A DNA stretch of 64,000 nt from Octadecabacter temperatus (GCF_001187845.1 NZ_CP012160.1:1674001-1738000); one strand, 5' to 3'. Positions 10,047 through 20,746 are shown, counted from the stretch's first letter. Numbers and translations are program-made. The notes: generated from the letters alone by a model not told the origin.

Positions 10047-10313
10047 TGTGTGCCTCCTTGTTCAGACCGCATGGGGCCTAAGTTACATCAAGGGAGCCGT
10101 TTGCGCGCAACAAGACCGTCAATCGGCCTTATTAAGGGCGGGAAGCTCCGCTCACTCAAGCAGCAGCGCACAATGCCTTTATTGCTGAGATGAACAAAGC
10201 CTATTTGACCTGATCCCAAATTGCCAGACTGGATGAACAGCATTTGCAGAGGAAATCTGGCCGCTAGTTAACTTCGTGACTTTGGTCAATTTGGGCCGAA
10301 AGCGGTCTTTCAC

Positions 10314-11366
10314 CTATCCCTTAGGGAGTAATATCGACGCATCGCCATAGCTGAAAAAGCGGTAGTCGTTCGTAATCGCATGGGCGTAGATTTCACGTAT
10401 CCGATCTTGGCCCATCAACGCGCTCACCAGCATCATGAGCGTGGACTTTGGCAAATGAAAATTCGTCATCAAACCATCAGCTATCTGAAATTCGAAACCC
10501 GGGGTGATGAAGATATCTGTGTCCCCTTCCCACGCCTCTAGAACGCCGGAACGTCCCGCAGTTTCAATCAAGCGGCACGCGGTGGTGCCAACAGGGATGA
10601 CGCGCCCGCCTGCGGCTTTGGTCTCCATAACTTCGGCCGCCGTTTGCGCGCTCACCTGCCCCCATTCGGAATGCATGACGTGCTCGGACACATCATCGAC
10701 TTTAACGGGCAGAAACGTGCCAGCCCCGACATGCAGCGTGACGTAGCTGAATTTCACGCCCAAATCTGCGAGATCATCAAGTAGCCATTGTTCAAAATGC
10801 AGCGACGCCGTTGGCGCCGCGACCGCGCCTGTGTTGGCGGCCCAAACTGTTTGATAGTCGTCTTTGTCCTGCTCATCCGCGGCGCGTTTGGCGGCGATAT
10901 AGGGCGGCAACGGCATCGCGCCTGCCTCGTTCAACGCCGCATCGAAATCATCACCACTGAGGTTAAATTCCAGATACCCCATGCCATCGTCACGCGCCGT
11001 AAGGGTGGCGGACAAACGGGGCGAGAAAACAATTGTCTCCCCATCACGCACCTTGCGTAGCGGCTTGATCAAAGCCGCCCAAGTTCCACTCGCTTGCGGC
11101 TCAAGCAGCGTCACTTCAATTTTAGCAATACCGCTTCCGTGCTCGCTTACGCGCGATCTCTCACCGAACAAACGTGCCGGAATGACCTTCGTGTCGTTCA
11201 GCACCAAGTGGTCGCCGGCCCGCAGCACCGATACCAAATCGGTCACCGCCATATCACGGGTTTGCATGCCCTCAGCCACCAGCATCTTGGCCGAACTGCG
11301 CGGCACAGCTGGGCGCACGGCAATCAGGTGTTCGGGCAGATCAAAGTCAAACTCACTCAGCTTCAT
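10314..11366 (-). CDS. queA: S-adenosylmethionine:tRNA ribosyltransferase-isomerase
   Basis: Transfers and isomerises the ribose of S-adenosylmethionine onto 7-aminomethyl-deazaguanine at tRNA position 34, making epoxyqueuosine. The 350-residue length and family segments are typical: N-terminal [15 protein letters not shown], central [14 protein letters not shown], and C-terminal [18 protein letters not shown]. It starts eight bases after the AsmA-like gene ends, so the two are presumably cotranscribed. The enzyme of the preceding queuosine step, tgt, is also in this window, about 36 kb away. Confidence 0.95.
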   Translation of the reverse strand: MKLSEFDFDLPEHLIAVRPAVPRSSAKMLVAEGMQTRDMAVTDLVSVLRAGDHLVLNDTKVIPARLFGERSRVSEHGSGIAKIEVTLLEPQASGTWAALIKPLRKVRDGETIVFSPRLSATLTARDDGMGYLEFNLSGDDFDAALNEAGAMPLPPYIAAKRAADEQDKDDYQTVWAANTGAVAAPTASLHFEQWLLDDLADLGVKFSYVTLHVGAGTFLPVKVDDVSEHVMHSEWGQVSAQTAAEVMETKAAGGRVIPVGTTACRLIETAGRSGVLEAWEGDTDIFITPGFEFQIADGLMTNFHLPKSTLMMLVSALMGQDRIREIYAHAITNDYRFFSYGDASILLPKG

Positions 11367-11374
11367 GGCACGTC

Positions 11375-14300
11375 CTATTGGTCCACAGTTGGCGGCGCGC
11401 GGCGGAATATTTCACGGAACATTCCCGGCGTCAGTGCGGACAGCGGATTGACCAGAACCTGCGGGTTGTCAACGGGACCACGTAGATTGAAATTAAACCC
11501 AATCAGCCCTTCACCGGGCCGTGTCAGGATCGATCCGATCCCATTAAGCAGATAAAACGGCGAAACGACGCCTTGAAAGTCCATTGTTTGGGCTGCCGTC
11601 GAATAAATACCGTCCAGCGATATTCCTAAACCCGGCCCTGTCGCACTGGATTGGGTCACGATCACTTGCGACGGTGTCAGCCTGAACTTCGCGTCAACAT
11701 CCGTAAACAGCAACCCTTGCCCATCCAACTGCGTCAGCAAACCGACCACCGAAATCGCATCCAATAAGGACGCCAAAGCAGGTGCATCGCGCACCCGCAA
11801 ACTGTTCCCGACCAAGGTGCCATCATAGCTCCCCTCAGCGCCTGCTGGAATTAACGTTAACTGTAGGCTCCCACCGTGGGCATTGCGCAAAAGGCGCGTC
11901 GCGCGAAACAGCGCGCCAGCATCGTCACTGACAATCCGCACGGCAGAACGCCCATCGATCGGCACCAACGTTCCGCGAATGGGTGCAGTTCCATTCACAT
12001 CACCCTGAAACTCTCCCTGCAAGCCTGAGGGCGATGTGAACGTTCCACGAAAATTGTCGAGCTGAATACTGTCGGTAATCACCAATCGGTCCAAGGCAAT
12101 GTCCATCGGAGCCCCCTCGCCGCTGCCTCCCCCGCCAAAATTGGCAGACCTTAGATCAAGTGACCCGCCAGCAATTTGAACTTGCACGGGCCGCCCAGCA
12201 CCACGCCCCAAAAGCACGACAGGCGCATCAAGCCATCCCCCAAGGCGCACGCGCTCAAATGCAGCACGTTCTAACCCGCCACCAGACGCCAGGCGGATGG
12301 TCCCAGTGGTTTGCAGGCCAGGTGCGGAAATCGACAACTGATCAATGCGTGGCGTCGCACCAAGCTGCCCAACAACCGTAAGCGCCCCCACTGCATTGCG
12401 GGCCTTGGACCAACCTGCCCCTGCAAGCGACAGCCCCATTCCCCGCAAGTCAGACGTCAGGCGGAACGACGCCGCATTTGGATTGCTTAAATCAATTGCG
12501 ATTTGCGCTGGGGCCTGTCCGTTGACCATTCCCGACGGCAGATTAACATTGAACTCTCGCAGAAACGCAGGGCCAATCGACACGTTCGCTTCAACACGCG
12601 CGGTCCCTTCCGATCCGGCCCCAAGTGCACGCGAGAACGTCGCGGTCCCGCCAACGTCACCCAATTGCATCGGCCCGCTCACCACCAAACTATCCACGTC
12701 CGCCTGCACCCGAAGCTCAGACGCCGTCAGCGTTTGGTTCGGCACCAAGACACTTGATCGCACATTGCGCACCCGTGCATTCGCGGACCAAACCCGTTGA
12801 TCAGGGCGAATGCCCCGTCCTAAGGGGGTATCAATTGACGCGCTGATCGTCGCACGTCCCTCTGCGAAACTTACAGGAAGGTCAGAGTTGCGCAGGACGT
12901 TAAATGGTTCGAGGTTCAGCACCGCCACCGCGGCTGTGACCCCGCCCACCAGATCCAAATCAAAACGCGCAGGCGGATTGGGGATGCCCGTGCGCGGGAT
13001 GACCATTTGGCTGCCAGCCAGATCAAGTCGCCCACCCTGCGGCGCATTTACATGGCCCTCATCCAGCGTCAGCGCCACGCGGCGATCGACAATTGATAGC
13101 ATCCCACTTGCGTTTTCGACAGGTGGCACGTTGCGGATGAACCCGACAGTGGCGTCCCGAAACTCTGACGTCATCGCAAACGTCGTCTCATCCCCGGGGC
13201 GCGCACGAAAGACGACAGAAGTGTTCAGTAGCTCGCCGGCTCGGACAAATTCTTCGATCCAATCTCGTGTCTTTGTACCCAAATTTGAAGGCCAAAACGC
13301 GATAACCTGATCCGTCGCAATTTCAGTCGCGTTGGCATCAAGCGACACCAACCACCCGTCTGTAAGTGCAGAAACCTGCCCTTGCATCGCAACAGGAACA
13401 TCACCGCTCTCAATCACCGCTTGCCCGATATCGAGGGTGAACGGGTCCAACCGCAGGCGGAAATCCAAGTTCGCCCGCGCTACATCAATCGGATCATCAA
13501 AGATAACTTCGGGCGCGATCGTCATTTCGGAAAGCTGAACCTGCCCTAGCAAGGCCAAGGGCCAACCATCCTGAAATTCGCGCAGATAGGTTTGCGCAGA
13601 ACCATTCACGCTTCCGAGTGCGCTGTCGACCTCCAACACATCAAACGTCAGCTTTTCCAAAGCAGGATCATAGCTAAGGTAAGTGCGCGCGGACTCAAAC
13701 GGGATAGGCCGTGTTTGAGAGTTCGGTCGAAGCTCTCCCTCACCGATCTGCAATGTTGCAGACACAGTCGACAACTCGCCGCCCTCATCCAACTGTCCGC
13801 GAACGGCCCCTGAAATAGGTGCATCCAGCACACCAAGCCACGCCAGCAATGGCGATTGGCTGGCAATATCGGGGGCCGCCGCATCTGTGATGCTGAGCCC
13901 GATTTCAGCCGAGCGGCTGCCGCGTAAGGACTCGTAACTTAACGAAGCCGTGGTCACATAAGCCCGACCAGACAACAGCGCGACGTCCGCACGCAGGTCA
14001 AGGTCGCCGTCGTTCACATCAAGCTCAATACGTCCATCATCGATAACCCACGACCGCCTTGCCCGCGCATCGACGTAGTTGATAATCAGCCCATCGGCGC
14101 GCAGCTCCTCAAGCGCTTCTAGCGCGCCCTCCTCAAACACCTGATCGATCTGATCCAATAGCCCAACGAAGCCGTCCGCAGCCCCAACCGCAGCGGCCCC
14201 TTGATCAAACGCGAGGGCAACAGTGCCGTCCATGGCGCGGCGCAACGAAATCTGCGCGCCGTGCAATTGGACCTCTTGTGCAAGAACCCGCCCCTGCAAC

Positions 14301-14677
14301 ACGCCACGCGGCGAAATCAGCCCTTCAATACGAGGCACCCGTGCAAGAACACCCCCTTCGGCATCCCAAAGCGTCGCGTTCTGCAACACAAGACGCGGAT
14401 GCAGGTCTTGGCCCACGGTGAACGTCATGGAACCAAAGCCCAAAGAGCCACCTGCCAAAACGTCCGCGGCACGCTCCTCGACATCGCGCACAATCCATGA
14501 CGGCGCGGTTACCTCGCGTCCAATCAGCATCACCGCGGCGATCACCGCCATAAGAAGCGGAGCCCCGATAATCAGCACTAAGGCGCGCAGCCACCACCAC
14601 ACAGATAACCGGCGCGGACGACGGGTCTCCGCATCCACTTCAACGTTATCTTCTTTAGGCACACTGCTCTCACTCAT
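11375..14677 (-). CDS. AsmA/YhdP-like envelope protein (DUF3971)
   Basis: Very large (1,100 residues) inner-membrane-anchored periplasmic protein. After a short charged N-terminus there is one membrane helix at about residues 26-50, then about 1,050 residues of periplasmic sequence rich in short beta strands. The C-terminal region ([21 protein letters not shown]) is typical of the AsmA-like superfamily. YhdP and TamB relatives are thought to form hydrophobic grooves carrying phospholipid to the outer membrane; the role here is inferred from that. ATG 14677 is preferred over the upstream GTG 14740, which would run into the divergent bcp start. No clear ribosome-binding site is visible. Confidence 0.8.
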   Translation of the reverse strand: MSESSVPKEDNVEVDAETRRPRRLSVWWWLRALVLIIGAPLLMAVIAAVMLIGREVTAPSWIVRDVEERAADVLAGGSLGFGSMTFTVGQDLHPRLVLQNATLWDAEGGVLARVPRIEGLISPRGVLQGRVLAQEVQLHGAQISLRRAMDGTVALAFDQGAAAVGAADGFVGLLDQIDQVFEEGALEALEELRADGLIINYVDARARRSWVIDDGRIELDVNDGDLDLRADVALLSGRAYVTTASLSYESLRGSRSAEIGLSITDAAAPDIASQSPLLAWLGVLDAPISGAVRGQLDEGGELSTVSATLQIGEGELRPNSQTRPIPFESARTYLSYDPALEKLTFDVLEVDSALGSVNGSAQTYLREFQDGWPLALLGQVQLSEMTIAPEVIFDDPIDVARANLDFRLRLDPFTLDIGQAVIESGDVPVAMQGQVSALTDGWLVSLDANATEIATDQVIAFWPSNLGTKTRDWIEEFVRAGELLNTSVVFRARPGDETTFAMTSEFRDATVGFIRNVPPVENASGMLSIVDRRVALTLDEGHVNAPQGGRLDLAGSQMVIPRTGIPNPPARFDLDLVGGVTAAVAVLNLEPFNVLRNSDLPVSFAEGRATISASIDTPLGRGIRPDQRVWSANARVRNVRSSVLVPNQTLTASELRVQADVDSLVVSGPMQLGDVGGTATFSRALGAGSEGTARVEANVSIGPAFLREFNVNLPSGMVNGQAPAQIAIDLSNPNAASFRLTSDLRGMGLSLAGAGWSKARNAVGALTVVGQLGATPRIDQLSISAPGLQTTGTIRLASGGGLERAAFERVRLGGWLDAPVVLLGRGAGRPVQVQIAGGSLDLRSANFGGGGSGEGAPMDIALDRLVITDSIQLDNFRGTFTSPSGLQGEFQGDVNGTAPIRGTLVPIDGRSAVRIVSDDAGALFRATRLLRNAHGGSLQLTLIPAGAEGSYDGTLVGNSLRVRDAPALASLLDAISVVGLLTQLDGQGLLFTDVDAKFRLTPSQVIVTQSSATGPGLGISLDGIYSTAAQTMDFQGVVSPFYLLNGIGSILTRPGEGLIGFNFNLRGPVDNPQVLVNPLSALTPGMFREIFRRAPPTVDQ

Positions 14678-14742
14678 TGGGGTGCATAATCGCCGCTCAC
14701 GCGGTAGAAGGCAAAGGGAATGAAACGCAAATTGGATCACAT

Positions 14743-15204
14743 ATGTCAGAACTTCAGATTGGCGACGCAGCCCCCGCGATCACCTTGCCCCGTGATGGTG
14801 GCGAAACGGTAACCCTGTCAGACGTATCAGGCCCATTGGTGCTGTATTTCTACCCTCGCGACGACACGCCCGGCTGCACAACTGAGGCAATTGGGTTTAC
14901 CGCTGAACTTGCAGCTTTCGCACAAAGTGGCGCAACGATCTGGGGCGTCAGCAAAGATACCGTTGCCAAGCATGAAAAATTCATCACCAAGCACGACCTC
15001 AAGATCGCGCTTTTGTCGGACGCGGACGGTGACGTCTGCGAGCGTTACGGCGTTTGGGGCAAGAAGAAGATGTACGGCAAAGTCTTCATGGGTATCGAGC
15101 GCGCGACATTTCTAATCGCAGATGGCAAGATCGCCCGCATCTGGCGCAAAGTTAAAGTACCAGGTCATGTGGACGAGGTTTTGGAAGCCGTGCGCGGGTT
15201 ATAA
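14743..15204 (+). CDS. bcp: Thioredoxin-dependent peroxiredoxin (BCP type)
   Basis: Thiol peroxidase of the BCP/PrxQ family, 153 residues, reducing hydrogen and organic peroxides with thioredoxin. The peroxidatic cysteine is C45 in DTPGCTTEA. PrxQ proteins of the two-cysteine type carry a resolving cysteine five residues later; here that position is isoleucine, so the enzyme would act as 1-Cys or use the other cysteine in GDVCERYGVW. The frame extends upstream to 14677, but ATG 14743 gives the conserved N-terminus. The gene diverges from the AsmA-like gene across 65 bases, which must hold both promoters. Confidence 0.9.
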   Translation: MSELQIGDAAPAITLPRDGGETVTLSDVSGPLVLYFYPRDDTPGCTTEAIGFTAELAAFAQSGATIWGVSKDTVAKHEKFITKHDLKIALLSDADGDVCERYGVWGKKKMYGKVFMGIERATFLIADGKIARIWRKVKVPGHVDEVLEAVRGL

Positions 15205-15234
15205 CCACGAATGCCTCCACGTTAGGGATGCAGT

Positions 15235-15681
15235 TTATACCACTGACAACGTTGCACATTTTGCGATGTGATTGACGCGCAAAGACGTGCTGCCTTGAAC
15301 AATCGCGCCCAATGCGCCAAGCCCGCGACGACCAAGCACAATAAGATCAGCGCCGCATTTTTCAGCGTAATTCACCAACACATCCCCCGGTTCGCCCGTT
15401 TTGATATAGGTATCTGTCAGCGTGTGGCCACAGCCTTCAACAATAGACGCGCCTTGTGCCATGACTTTCTCGTTCGCTTCCTTCACCTCGCTGACTGGCG
15501 GCATGATCGCTGCCGTTTGATACCCAGGTATTGCCCCCATCGCATAGGCGACTGTTGGTGGTTGCGGCGTGTAAACGAGATGGATTTGCGAGCCATATTT
15601 ATCCGCCATATCACAAGCGAGCGTTAGCGCGCGTTCTGATGGTTCCGATCCGTCAAAGCCGACGACTATTTTCTCAAACAT
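15235..15681 (-). CDS. Universal stress protein (UspA family)
   Basis: Small single-domain Usp protein of 148 residues with the standard start IVVGFDGSEPSERAL. The C-terminal ATP-binding loop GRRGLGALGAIVQGSTS matches the family pattern G-x2-G-x9-G-S/T, so it is probably an ATP-binding type. AAAGGAG lies six bases before the ATG. It converges on bcp (30 bases between stops) and diverges from the DUF455 gene. The physiological role is unknown. Confidence 0.9.
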   Translation of the reverse strand: MFEKIVVGFDGSEPSERALTLACDMADKYGSQIHLVYTPQPPTVAYAMGAIPGYQTAAIMPPVSEVKEANEKVMAQGASIVEGCGHTLTDTYIKTGEPGDVLVNYAEKCGADLIVLGRRGLGALGAIVQGSTSLRVNHIAKCATLSVV

Positions 15682-15809
15682 TGCGTGCTCCTTTGTTGTT
15701 GGGACAGCTTAAATCTAACAGAAACCACGAAACGCACCTTGATGTGCATCAATCATCTACGCCGCTTGAAGTGTTGTGCATCCTTGGCCGTGGCGGTAAT
15801 TCCTCAGGT

Positions 15810-16625
15810 ATGAAAACGCTCGCACAAATGGCAGACGATGTTCTGCGCACACCCGATGGCCGCACCAAAACCGCAATCTCACGCGAATACGCCGCCGTTT
15901 GGAAAGCTGCACGTGACGCAGGTGAAACGCCCGAAATCGGAACCGCATCCCCGCCTGACATGCCAGCACGCCCCGCCCAACCGGAACTACTGGACCCACG
16001 CGACGTGCCGCGTCGCAAGCCGGGAACACCCGAAGGTCGCATCGCAATTTTACACGCCGTGGCCCACATCGAACTGAATGCGGTTGATCTACACTGGGAC
16101 CTGATCGCGCGCTTTTCAGACACGCCTATGCCGATTGGATACTACGACGATTGGGTCAAAGCCGCCGACGAAGAATCTAAACATTTCAATCTGATGTGCG
16201 ATTGTCTTGAAGCAAACGGGTCCCACTACGGCGCCTTGGCAGCCCACGCAGGTATGTGGCGCGCGGCCGAGGACACGGCAACCGATCTAATGGGCCGTTT
16301 GGCTGTTGTTCCAATGGTTCTTGAGGCACGCGGCCTTGATGTAACGCCCGGCATGATCAAGATTTTCCAGCAAGCGAAAGACAGACAAGCGATTGATGCG
16401 CTTAACGTGATTTACGCCGAAGAAGTTCACCACGTGTCCTACGGGTCCAAATGGTTTCACTTTCTATGTGGTCGCGAAAACCTAGATCCGACGCCGGTTT
16501 TTCATGAACTGGTGCGCAAATACTTCCACACAACGCTAAAACCTCCCTTCAACGAGGAAAAACGCGCCGAAGCAGGTATTCCGCCTGACTTTTATTGGCC
16601 GCTCGCCGAACAATCATCACGTTAA
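15810..16625 (+). CDS. DUF455 ferritin-like protein
   Basis: A 271-residue protein of the DUF455 family, which has a ferritin-like four-helix fold related to diiron enzymes such as MiaE. Candidate iron ligands are visible in order: AHIELNAVDLHWD, AADEESKHF, VLEARGLD and AEEVHHVSYG, giving the Glu/Glu-x-x-His spacing of a carboxylate-bridged diiron site. The substrate is not known. ATG 15810 is chosen because the family N-terminus begins there (MKTLAQMADDVLRTPDG) and an AGGT precedes it; the frame is open further upstream through the divergent usp promoter. Confidence 0.8.
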   Translation: MKTLAQMADDVLRTPDGRTKTAISREYAAVWKAARDAGETPEIGTASPPDMPARPAQPELLDPRDVPRRKPGTPEGRIAILHAVAHIELNAVDLHWDLIARFSDTPMPIGYYDDWVKAADEESKHFNLMCDCLEANGSHYGALAAHAGMWRAAEDTATDLMGRLAVVPMVLEARGLDVTPGMIKIFQQAKDRQAIDALNVIYAEEVHHVSYGSKWFHFLCGRENLDPTPVFHELVRKYFHTTLKPPFNEEKRAEAGIPPDFYWPLAEQSSR

Positions 16626-16808
16626 CCACAACCTGAAGGCGGTAACCTAAAGGTAAATAGGCGAATTGCTGCCGGAATACCGCCTATCGTGCTGAATATT
16701 CACTATTTTGGGCAAAAACCTTGCCAGTGATTCCACCACCCGCTAACACAGTCGAGACGTGATGTTGGGGGTTGCGTTAATGGACAGGGATGGGATCAGG
16801 AAACCTTC

Positions 16809-18128
16809 GTGAAAGCTCGGTTGATACATAAACTACACGTCGCTTTGGAAAAGCGCTTCCCAGAGAAGCGTCTGTTTCTACGTTCCGACACTGAAACACG
16901 GTTTATCCGCCTCAAGCCTGAAACGCAGCTCGTTGCGTGGACAGGTAGCGCGCTTATCGTCAGCTGGACGATCATTGCGACAGCCGTTCTCCTTATGGAC
17001 AGCATTGGCGCCGGAAACTTCCGCGCCCAAGCACAGCGCGACCAAGTCACCTATGAGGACCGCCTGAACGCCCTTTCTACAGAACGAGATATTCGCGCCA
17101 ACGAAGCCGTTGCCGCCCAAGCACGTTTCTCCTCTGCTCTTGAACAGATTTCCCTGATGCAGTCCGAATTGCTGCGCTCAGAAGACCGCCGCCGCGAATT
17201 GGAAACCGGCCTCGAAGTCGTCCAATCCACGTTGCGCCGCACCATGGGCGAACGCGAAGACGCACAAGATCAGGTTGCCGCCTTAGAAGCCGCGATAAGC
17301 GGCGATGGCGAAACACCGCTTGGCTATGCGCAAGCAGGACAGGCTGATGGCACCGTTGATTTGCTGGCCACTGCATTGGCAGACACAGCTGCAGAACGCG
17401 ACCAAATCGCAAGCGACGCGGAATTCGCGCTCAGCCGTGCATCCGACATGGAACTTGAATTGCGCCTCTTGCAGGAACGCAACGACCAGATTTTCCGCCA
17501 GCTTGAAGATGCGTTTACCGTTTCTGTTGAGCCGCTCGACAACATGTTCCGCGCCGCGGGCATGAATCCCGATGACGTCCTCGCGCAGGTACGTCGCGGC
17601 TATTCCGGCTCCGGTGGCCCACTGACACCACTTCAGTTTTCCACGCGTGGCGGCGGTGAAGACCCAGATGCGGCCCGTGCCAACGGGATTCTCGGCTCTA
17701 TGGACCGTTTAAACCTTTATCGCATCGCGGCTGAACGTATTCCGTTCGATATGCCCGTACGTTCAGGTTTCCGTTTTACCTCTGGTTTCGGCATGCGCTG
17801 GGGTCGGATGCACAACGGAACAGACTTTGCAGCCCCAATCGGCACGCCAATCTACGCTCCGGCGGACGGTGTGGTAACCTTTGCGGGCTGGTCCTCAGGA
17901 TATGGTCGTCTCGTCAAGGTACAGCATGCTTTCGGCATCGAGACACGATATGCGCACCAAAGCAGAATGCGCGTCGAAGTTGGACAAAGACTCTCGCGTG
18001 GCGACCCGATTGGTGATATTGGTAACTCTGGTCGTTCAACCGGACCACACCTGCACTATGAAATCCGCGTAGGCGGACGCCCCGTTAACCCAATGATTTA
18101 CATAAGAGCTGGACAAGATGTTTTCTAA
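16809..18128 (+). CDS. M23 peptidoglycan endopeptidase with coiled coil
   Basis: Membrane-anchored LytM/M23 zinc endopeptidase, 439 residues. Residues 1-40 are basic cytoplasmic sequence, then a membrane helix at about 42-66, long coiled-coil stretches at about 75-240, and the peptidase domain at about 310-435. The zinc site is intact: H335 and D339 in HNGTD, and H414 and H416 in PHLHYEI. The start is GTG 16809, with AGGAAA about six bases upstream. Its last 11 bases overlap the bactofilin gene. In other alphaproteobacteria (Hyphomonas LmdC/BacA) the same pair controls cell shape, which suggests the role here. Confidence 0.9.
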   Translation: MKARLIHKLHVALEKRFPEKRLFLRSDTETRFIRLKPETQLVAWTGSALIVSWTIIATAVLLMDSIGAGNFRAQAQRDQVTYEDRLNALSTERDIRANEAVAAQARFSSALEQISLMQSELLRSEDRRRELETGLEVVQSTLRRTMGEREDAQDQVAALEAAISGDGETPLGYAQAGQADGTVDLLATALADTAAERDQIASDAEFALSRASDMELELRLLQERNDQIFRQLEDAFTVSVEPLDNMFRAAGMNPDDVLAQVRRGYSGSGGPLTPLQFSTRGGGEDPDAARANGILGSMDRLNLYRIAAERIPFDMPVRSGFRFTSGFGMRWGRMHNGTDFAAPIGTPIYAPADGVVTFAGWSSGYGRLVKVQHAFGIETRYAHQSRMRVEVGQRLSRGDPIGDIGNSGRSTGPHLHYEIRVGGRPVNPMIYIRAGQDVF

Positions 18129-18618
18129 AAGCAAAATCAATGAGCCTGGCAACCCTGCCACACCCGCAACATCAGACACGGCTGCAGCTAAGCCTGCAAC
18201 ACCGGCCCCTGCCCCTGCTGCGAGCGATTTCAAATCCTCCGCACCAAAGGCAAAGCCACCGGCCAGCCAGCTGTCCACGGACCTGCATATCACAGGTAAC
18301 CTGAAGACATCCGGCGATATCCAAATCGAAGGCACAGTAGACGGCGACATCCGTGCGCACCTGCTGACCATCGGGGAAAGCGCCACTGTAAACGGCGAAT
18401 GCATGGCAGACGACGTTGTAGTCAACGGCCGCATTGTTGGCACAGTCCGCGGCCTTAAGGTTCGCCTGACATCCACCGCACGCGTTGAGGGTGACATCAT
18501 CCACAAGACGATCGCGATTGAGTCTGGCGCCCACTTTGAAGGCTCCGTTCAGCGTCAGGATGATCCACTGGGGTCCGGTGCGACTAAGGCTGCGAAGGCT
18601 GCTGCGCCAAAAGCGTAA
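18118..18618 (+). CDS. Bactofilin
   Basis: Polymer-forming cytoskeletal protein, 166 residues. The bactofilin core lies at about residues 57-145, a right-handed beta-helix with repeats such as GDIQIEGTVDGDIRA, VVVNGRIVGTV and GDIIHKTIAIESGAHFEG. It is flanked by disordered Ala/Pro/Lys-rich tails. The start ATG lies inside the final codons of the M23 gene in another frame, so translation is probably coupled. The partner peptidase likely supplies the peptidoglycan-cutting activity that the filament positions. Confidence 0.92.
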   Translation: MFSKSKINEPGNPATPATSDTAAAKPATPAPAPAASDFKSSAPKAKPPASQLSTDLHITGNLKTSGDIQIEGTVDGDIRAHLLTIGESATVNGECMADDVVVNGRIVGTVRGLKVRLTSTARVEGDIIHKTIAIESGAHFEGSVQRQDDPLGSGATKAAKAAAPKA

Positions 18619-18642
18619 AGCATCCGAAAATGATTTCGAAAC

Positions 18643-18673
18643 GGGGGCCGCGTGTTAACGCTGGCCCCTTTTT
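18643..18673 (+). terminator. Rho-independent terminator of M23-bactofilin operon
   Basis: Arms GGGGCC (18644..18649) and GGCCCC (18663..18668) close a 13-base loop and are followed by five T. It lies 25 bases past the bactofilin stop. Confidence 0.75.
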
Positions 18674-18686
18674 CATGCGCCTTGCT

Positions 18687-19466
18687 CTAGACAGGACTGT
18701 AAAGCGCGCGCCGGTACATGTGCCATGTTGCGTGCCCCAATATTGGCAACACAACAACAAGCCCCAAAAACCAAGGTAGCAACGCCACGAACGTCATCAC
18801 CGCAATGATCGCAGCCCAAACCAGCATGATGCGAAAGTTCGCCTTCACGCAGGACAGGCTCAGCAACATCGCCGTGACGAAATCGATCTCCTTGTCCAAG
18901 ACCAACGGCAAACTCACCACGGTCAGCGAGAATAGTAAGAACGCCAGCACCCCGCCAACACCCAACTCAACGGCAATCATCGTCAATCCGTTTGATGTAA
19001 AAAACACATCCCACGAGGTTGAGATGTTGGTCATCGCGCTCAGCCCCATGAACAGTGCAAAAATCATGTGCGCCAGAAACGTCCAGAACAAAAAGTAAAA
19101 CAAGATTATCGCGCCGATCCACGGCACCTGCTTGGTGCGTTCCTTCCAAACTACCCCCAGAACTTCGCGCCAATCCAACGCATCCCCGTTCTCTAAACGG
19201 CGGGAAACCTCATACAGACCAACAGCCGCAAATGGCGCCGCCAACGGAAACCCTAATGACGTGGCCAATGTCCAAGACACATGTCCTGCCCCAAGCCACA
19301 ACATTACAAACCCACCAACAACGTAAACGGCGGAAAAGAACAATCCAAACTGGGGCGCGGCCCGAAAATCCGCGAGCCCCGCCTTCAGGCAGACCCACAC
19401 TTCAACAAGGGTCACAGTGCCAATTTCAGGTACCGGAGATGCGGTTGGGTGTTCTGCTTGCGACAT
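18687..19466 (-). CDS. DUF2189 integral membrane protein
   Basis: A 259-residue multi-pass membrane protein with about six helices, matching the DUF2189 family, whose function is unknown. The opening residues are polar, followed by a conserved LKAGLADFRAAPQFGLFFSA. ATG 19466 is chosen because GGAGG lies six bases upstream; the frame is open a further 12 codons without a site. It lies on the same strand 152 bases downstream of prfB, with a hairpin and a dispersed motif between them, so cotranscription is doubtful. Confidence 0.8.
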   Translation of the reverse strand: MSQAEHPTASPVPEIGTVTLVEVWVCLKAGLADFRAAPQFGLFFSAVYVVGGFVMLWLGAGHVSWTLATSLGFPLAAPFAAVGLYEVSRRLENGDALDWREVLGVVWKERTKQVPWIGAIILFYFLFWTFLAHMIFALFMGLSAMTNISTSWDVFFTSNGLTMIAVELGVGGVLAFLLFSLTVVSLPLVLDKEIDFVTAMLLSLSCVKANFRIMLVWAAIIAVMTFVALLPWFLGLVVVLPILGHATWHMYRRALYSPV

Positions 19467-19523
19467 AAGTATCCTCCGCCCCCAGAATTGAGCGGCAAAC
19501 ACGTCAGGTCAAGCGCCCCGCGG

Positions 19524-19546
19524 TCTTCTTTGGTTCGAAAATACTC
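19524..19546 (-). repeat. Dispersed Rhodobacterales-type intergenic motif, copy A
   Basis: Minus-strand GAGTATTTTCGAACCAAAG followed by AAGA, downstream of prfB and just after a perfect hairpin at 19565..19583. Similar short elements occur at 29109..29133 and 51169..51191. Confidence 0.5.
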
Positions 19547-19564
19547 GCCCGTTGCAAGCGCTGC

Positions 19565-19583
19565 CAAAATTCGCAGAATTTTG
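19565..19583 (-). other. Perfect hairpin downstream of prfB
   Basis: Arms CAAAATTC and GAATTTTG separated by GCA, 36 bases after the prfB stop. No T-run follows on the minus strand, so it may be a transcript-end stabiliser rather than a classic terminator. Confidence 0.4.
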
Positions 19584-19618
19584 CCCGCCGCCCGCCGCAG
19601 GCGCAATGCGTTAGCGCA

Positions 19619-20746
19619 TTAGTCCTCAGCGTTGGCATCCGCGCGGCTTTTACCGCTCACGTCCATCGCCAAAGTCGCGCCCATGAATGCATCCAAATCG
19701 CCATCGAGAACACCTTTGGTGTCTGACGTTTCATGAGCAGTCCGAAGATCTTTCACCATCTGGTACGGCTGCAGAACATAAGACCGGATCTGATTGCCCC
19801 AACCTGCATCACCCGCGTTCTCGTGCACCTCGTTGACCAGCGCCGAACGCTTATCCAACTCCATTTGATACAAACGAGACTTCAACGCCTTCATCGCAAT
19901 GTCGCGGTTCTGGTGTTGGGATTTTTCTGATGAGGTCGTCACAATACCCGTGGGTGCGTGCGTAATTCGTACAGCGGAATCTGTCGTGTTAACGTGCTGA
20001 CCACCCGCACCGGACGAGCGGTAGGTGTCGACACGAATATCAGCCGGATTAACCTCAATCTCGATGTTGTCGTCCACCACCGGATAGACCTTCACCGATG
20101 TAAATGACGTGTGCCGTTTGGCGGCGCTATCAAACGGCGAAATCCGCACCAGACGATGTACGCCGCTTTCAGACTTCAACCAACCATAAGCATTGTGGCC
20201 GGAAATCTTGTAAGACGCCGACTTGATGCCAACTTCTTCGCCCGCGCTCTCTGATTGCAGCTCAACTTTGTAGCCCTTGCGCTCAGCCCAGCGGACATAC
20301 ATGCGCGCCAGCATCGCGGCCCAATCACAAGCCTCTGTACCGCCAGCGCCAGAGTTGATCTCAAGGAAAGTGTCATTGGAATCCGCTTCGCCGTTCAGCA
20401 GCGCCTCTAGCTCTTTCGCGGCTGCTGTCACCTTCAACGCTTTAAGCGCATCTTCGGCCTCGGTAACGACGTCTGCATCATCTTCCATCTCGCCCATCTC
20501 GATCATCTCTTGCTGATCGGACAGTTCTTGTTTGATGCCCTCATAATTCGCGATCGCATCCACCAGCGCTTGGCGATCTTTCATCAGCTTTTGCGCTGCG
20601 TCTGGATCATCCCAAAGGTTGGGGTCCTCAACACGTGCATCAAATTCCTCAAGGCGATGGGGCGCGGTTTCCCAGTCCATCCGCTGCTCTAGCAACGCCA
20701 GGCTTTTCTCGATTTCGGTAACGATCGTTTGGATTTCAGCGCGCAT
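19619..20746 (-). CDS. prfB: Peptide chain release factor 2
   Basis: Class I release factor for UAA and UGA codons, 375 residues. The stop-codon-recognising tripeptide S203-P204-F205 and the peptidyl-transferase motif G248-G249-Q250 are both intact. Unlike enterobacterial prfB, the frame is continuous, with no in-frame UGA near codon 25, so there is no autoregulatory +1 frameshift. It follows the PBP1A gene by 85 bases on the same strand, an arrangement that recurs in alphaproteobacteria. Confidence 0.96.
   Translation of the reverse strand: MRAEIQTIVTEIEKSLALLEQRMDWETAPHRLEEFDARVEDPNLWDDPDAAQKLMKDRQALVDAIANYEGIKQELSDQQEMIEMGEMEDDADVVTEAEDALKALKVTAAAKELEALLNGEADSNDTFLEINSGAGGTEACDWAAMLARMYVRWAERKGYKVELQSESAGEEVGIKSASYKISGHNAYGWLKSESGVHRLVRISPFDSAAKRHTSFTSVKVYPVVDDNIEIEVNPADIRVDTYRSSGAGGQHVNTTDSAVRITHAPTGIVTTSSEKSQHQNRDIAMKALKSRLYQMELDKRSALVNEVHENAGDAGWGNQIRSYVLQPYQMVKDLRTAHETSDTKGVLDGDLDAFMGATLAMDVSGKSRADANAED

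Noticed and set aside
20650..20746. Programmed +1 frameshift in prfB
   Set aside because: The frame is continuous from ATG to the GGQ domain with no in-frame UGA.
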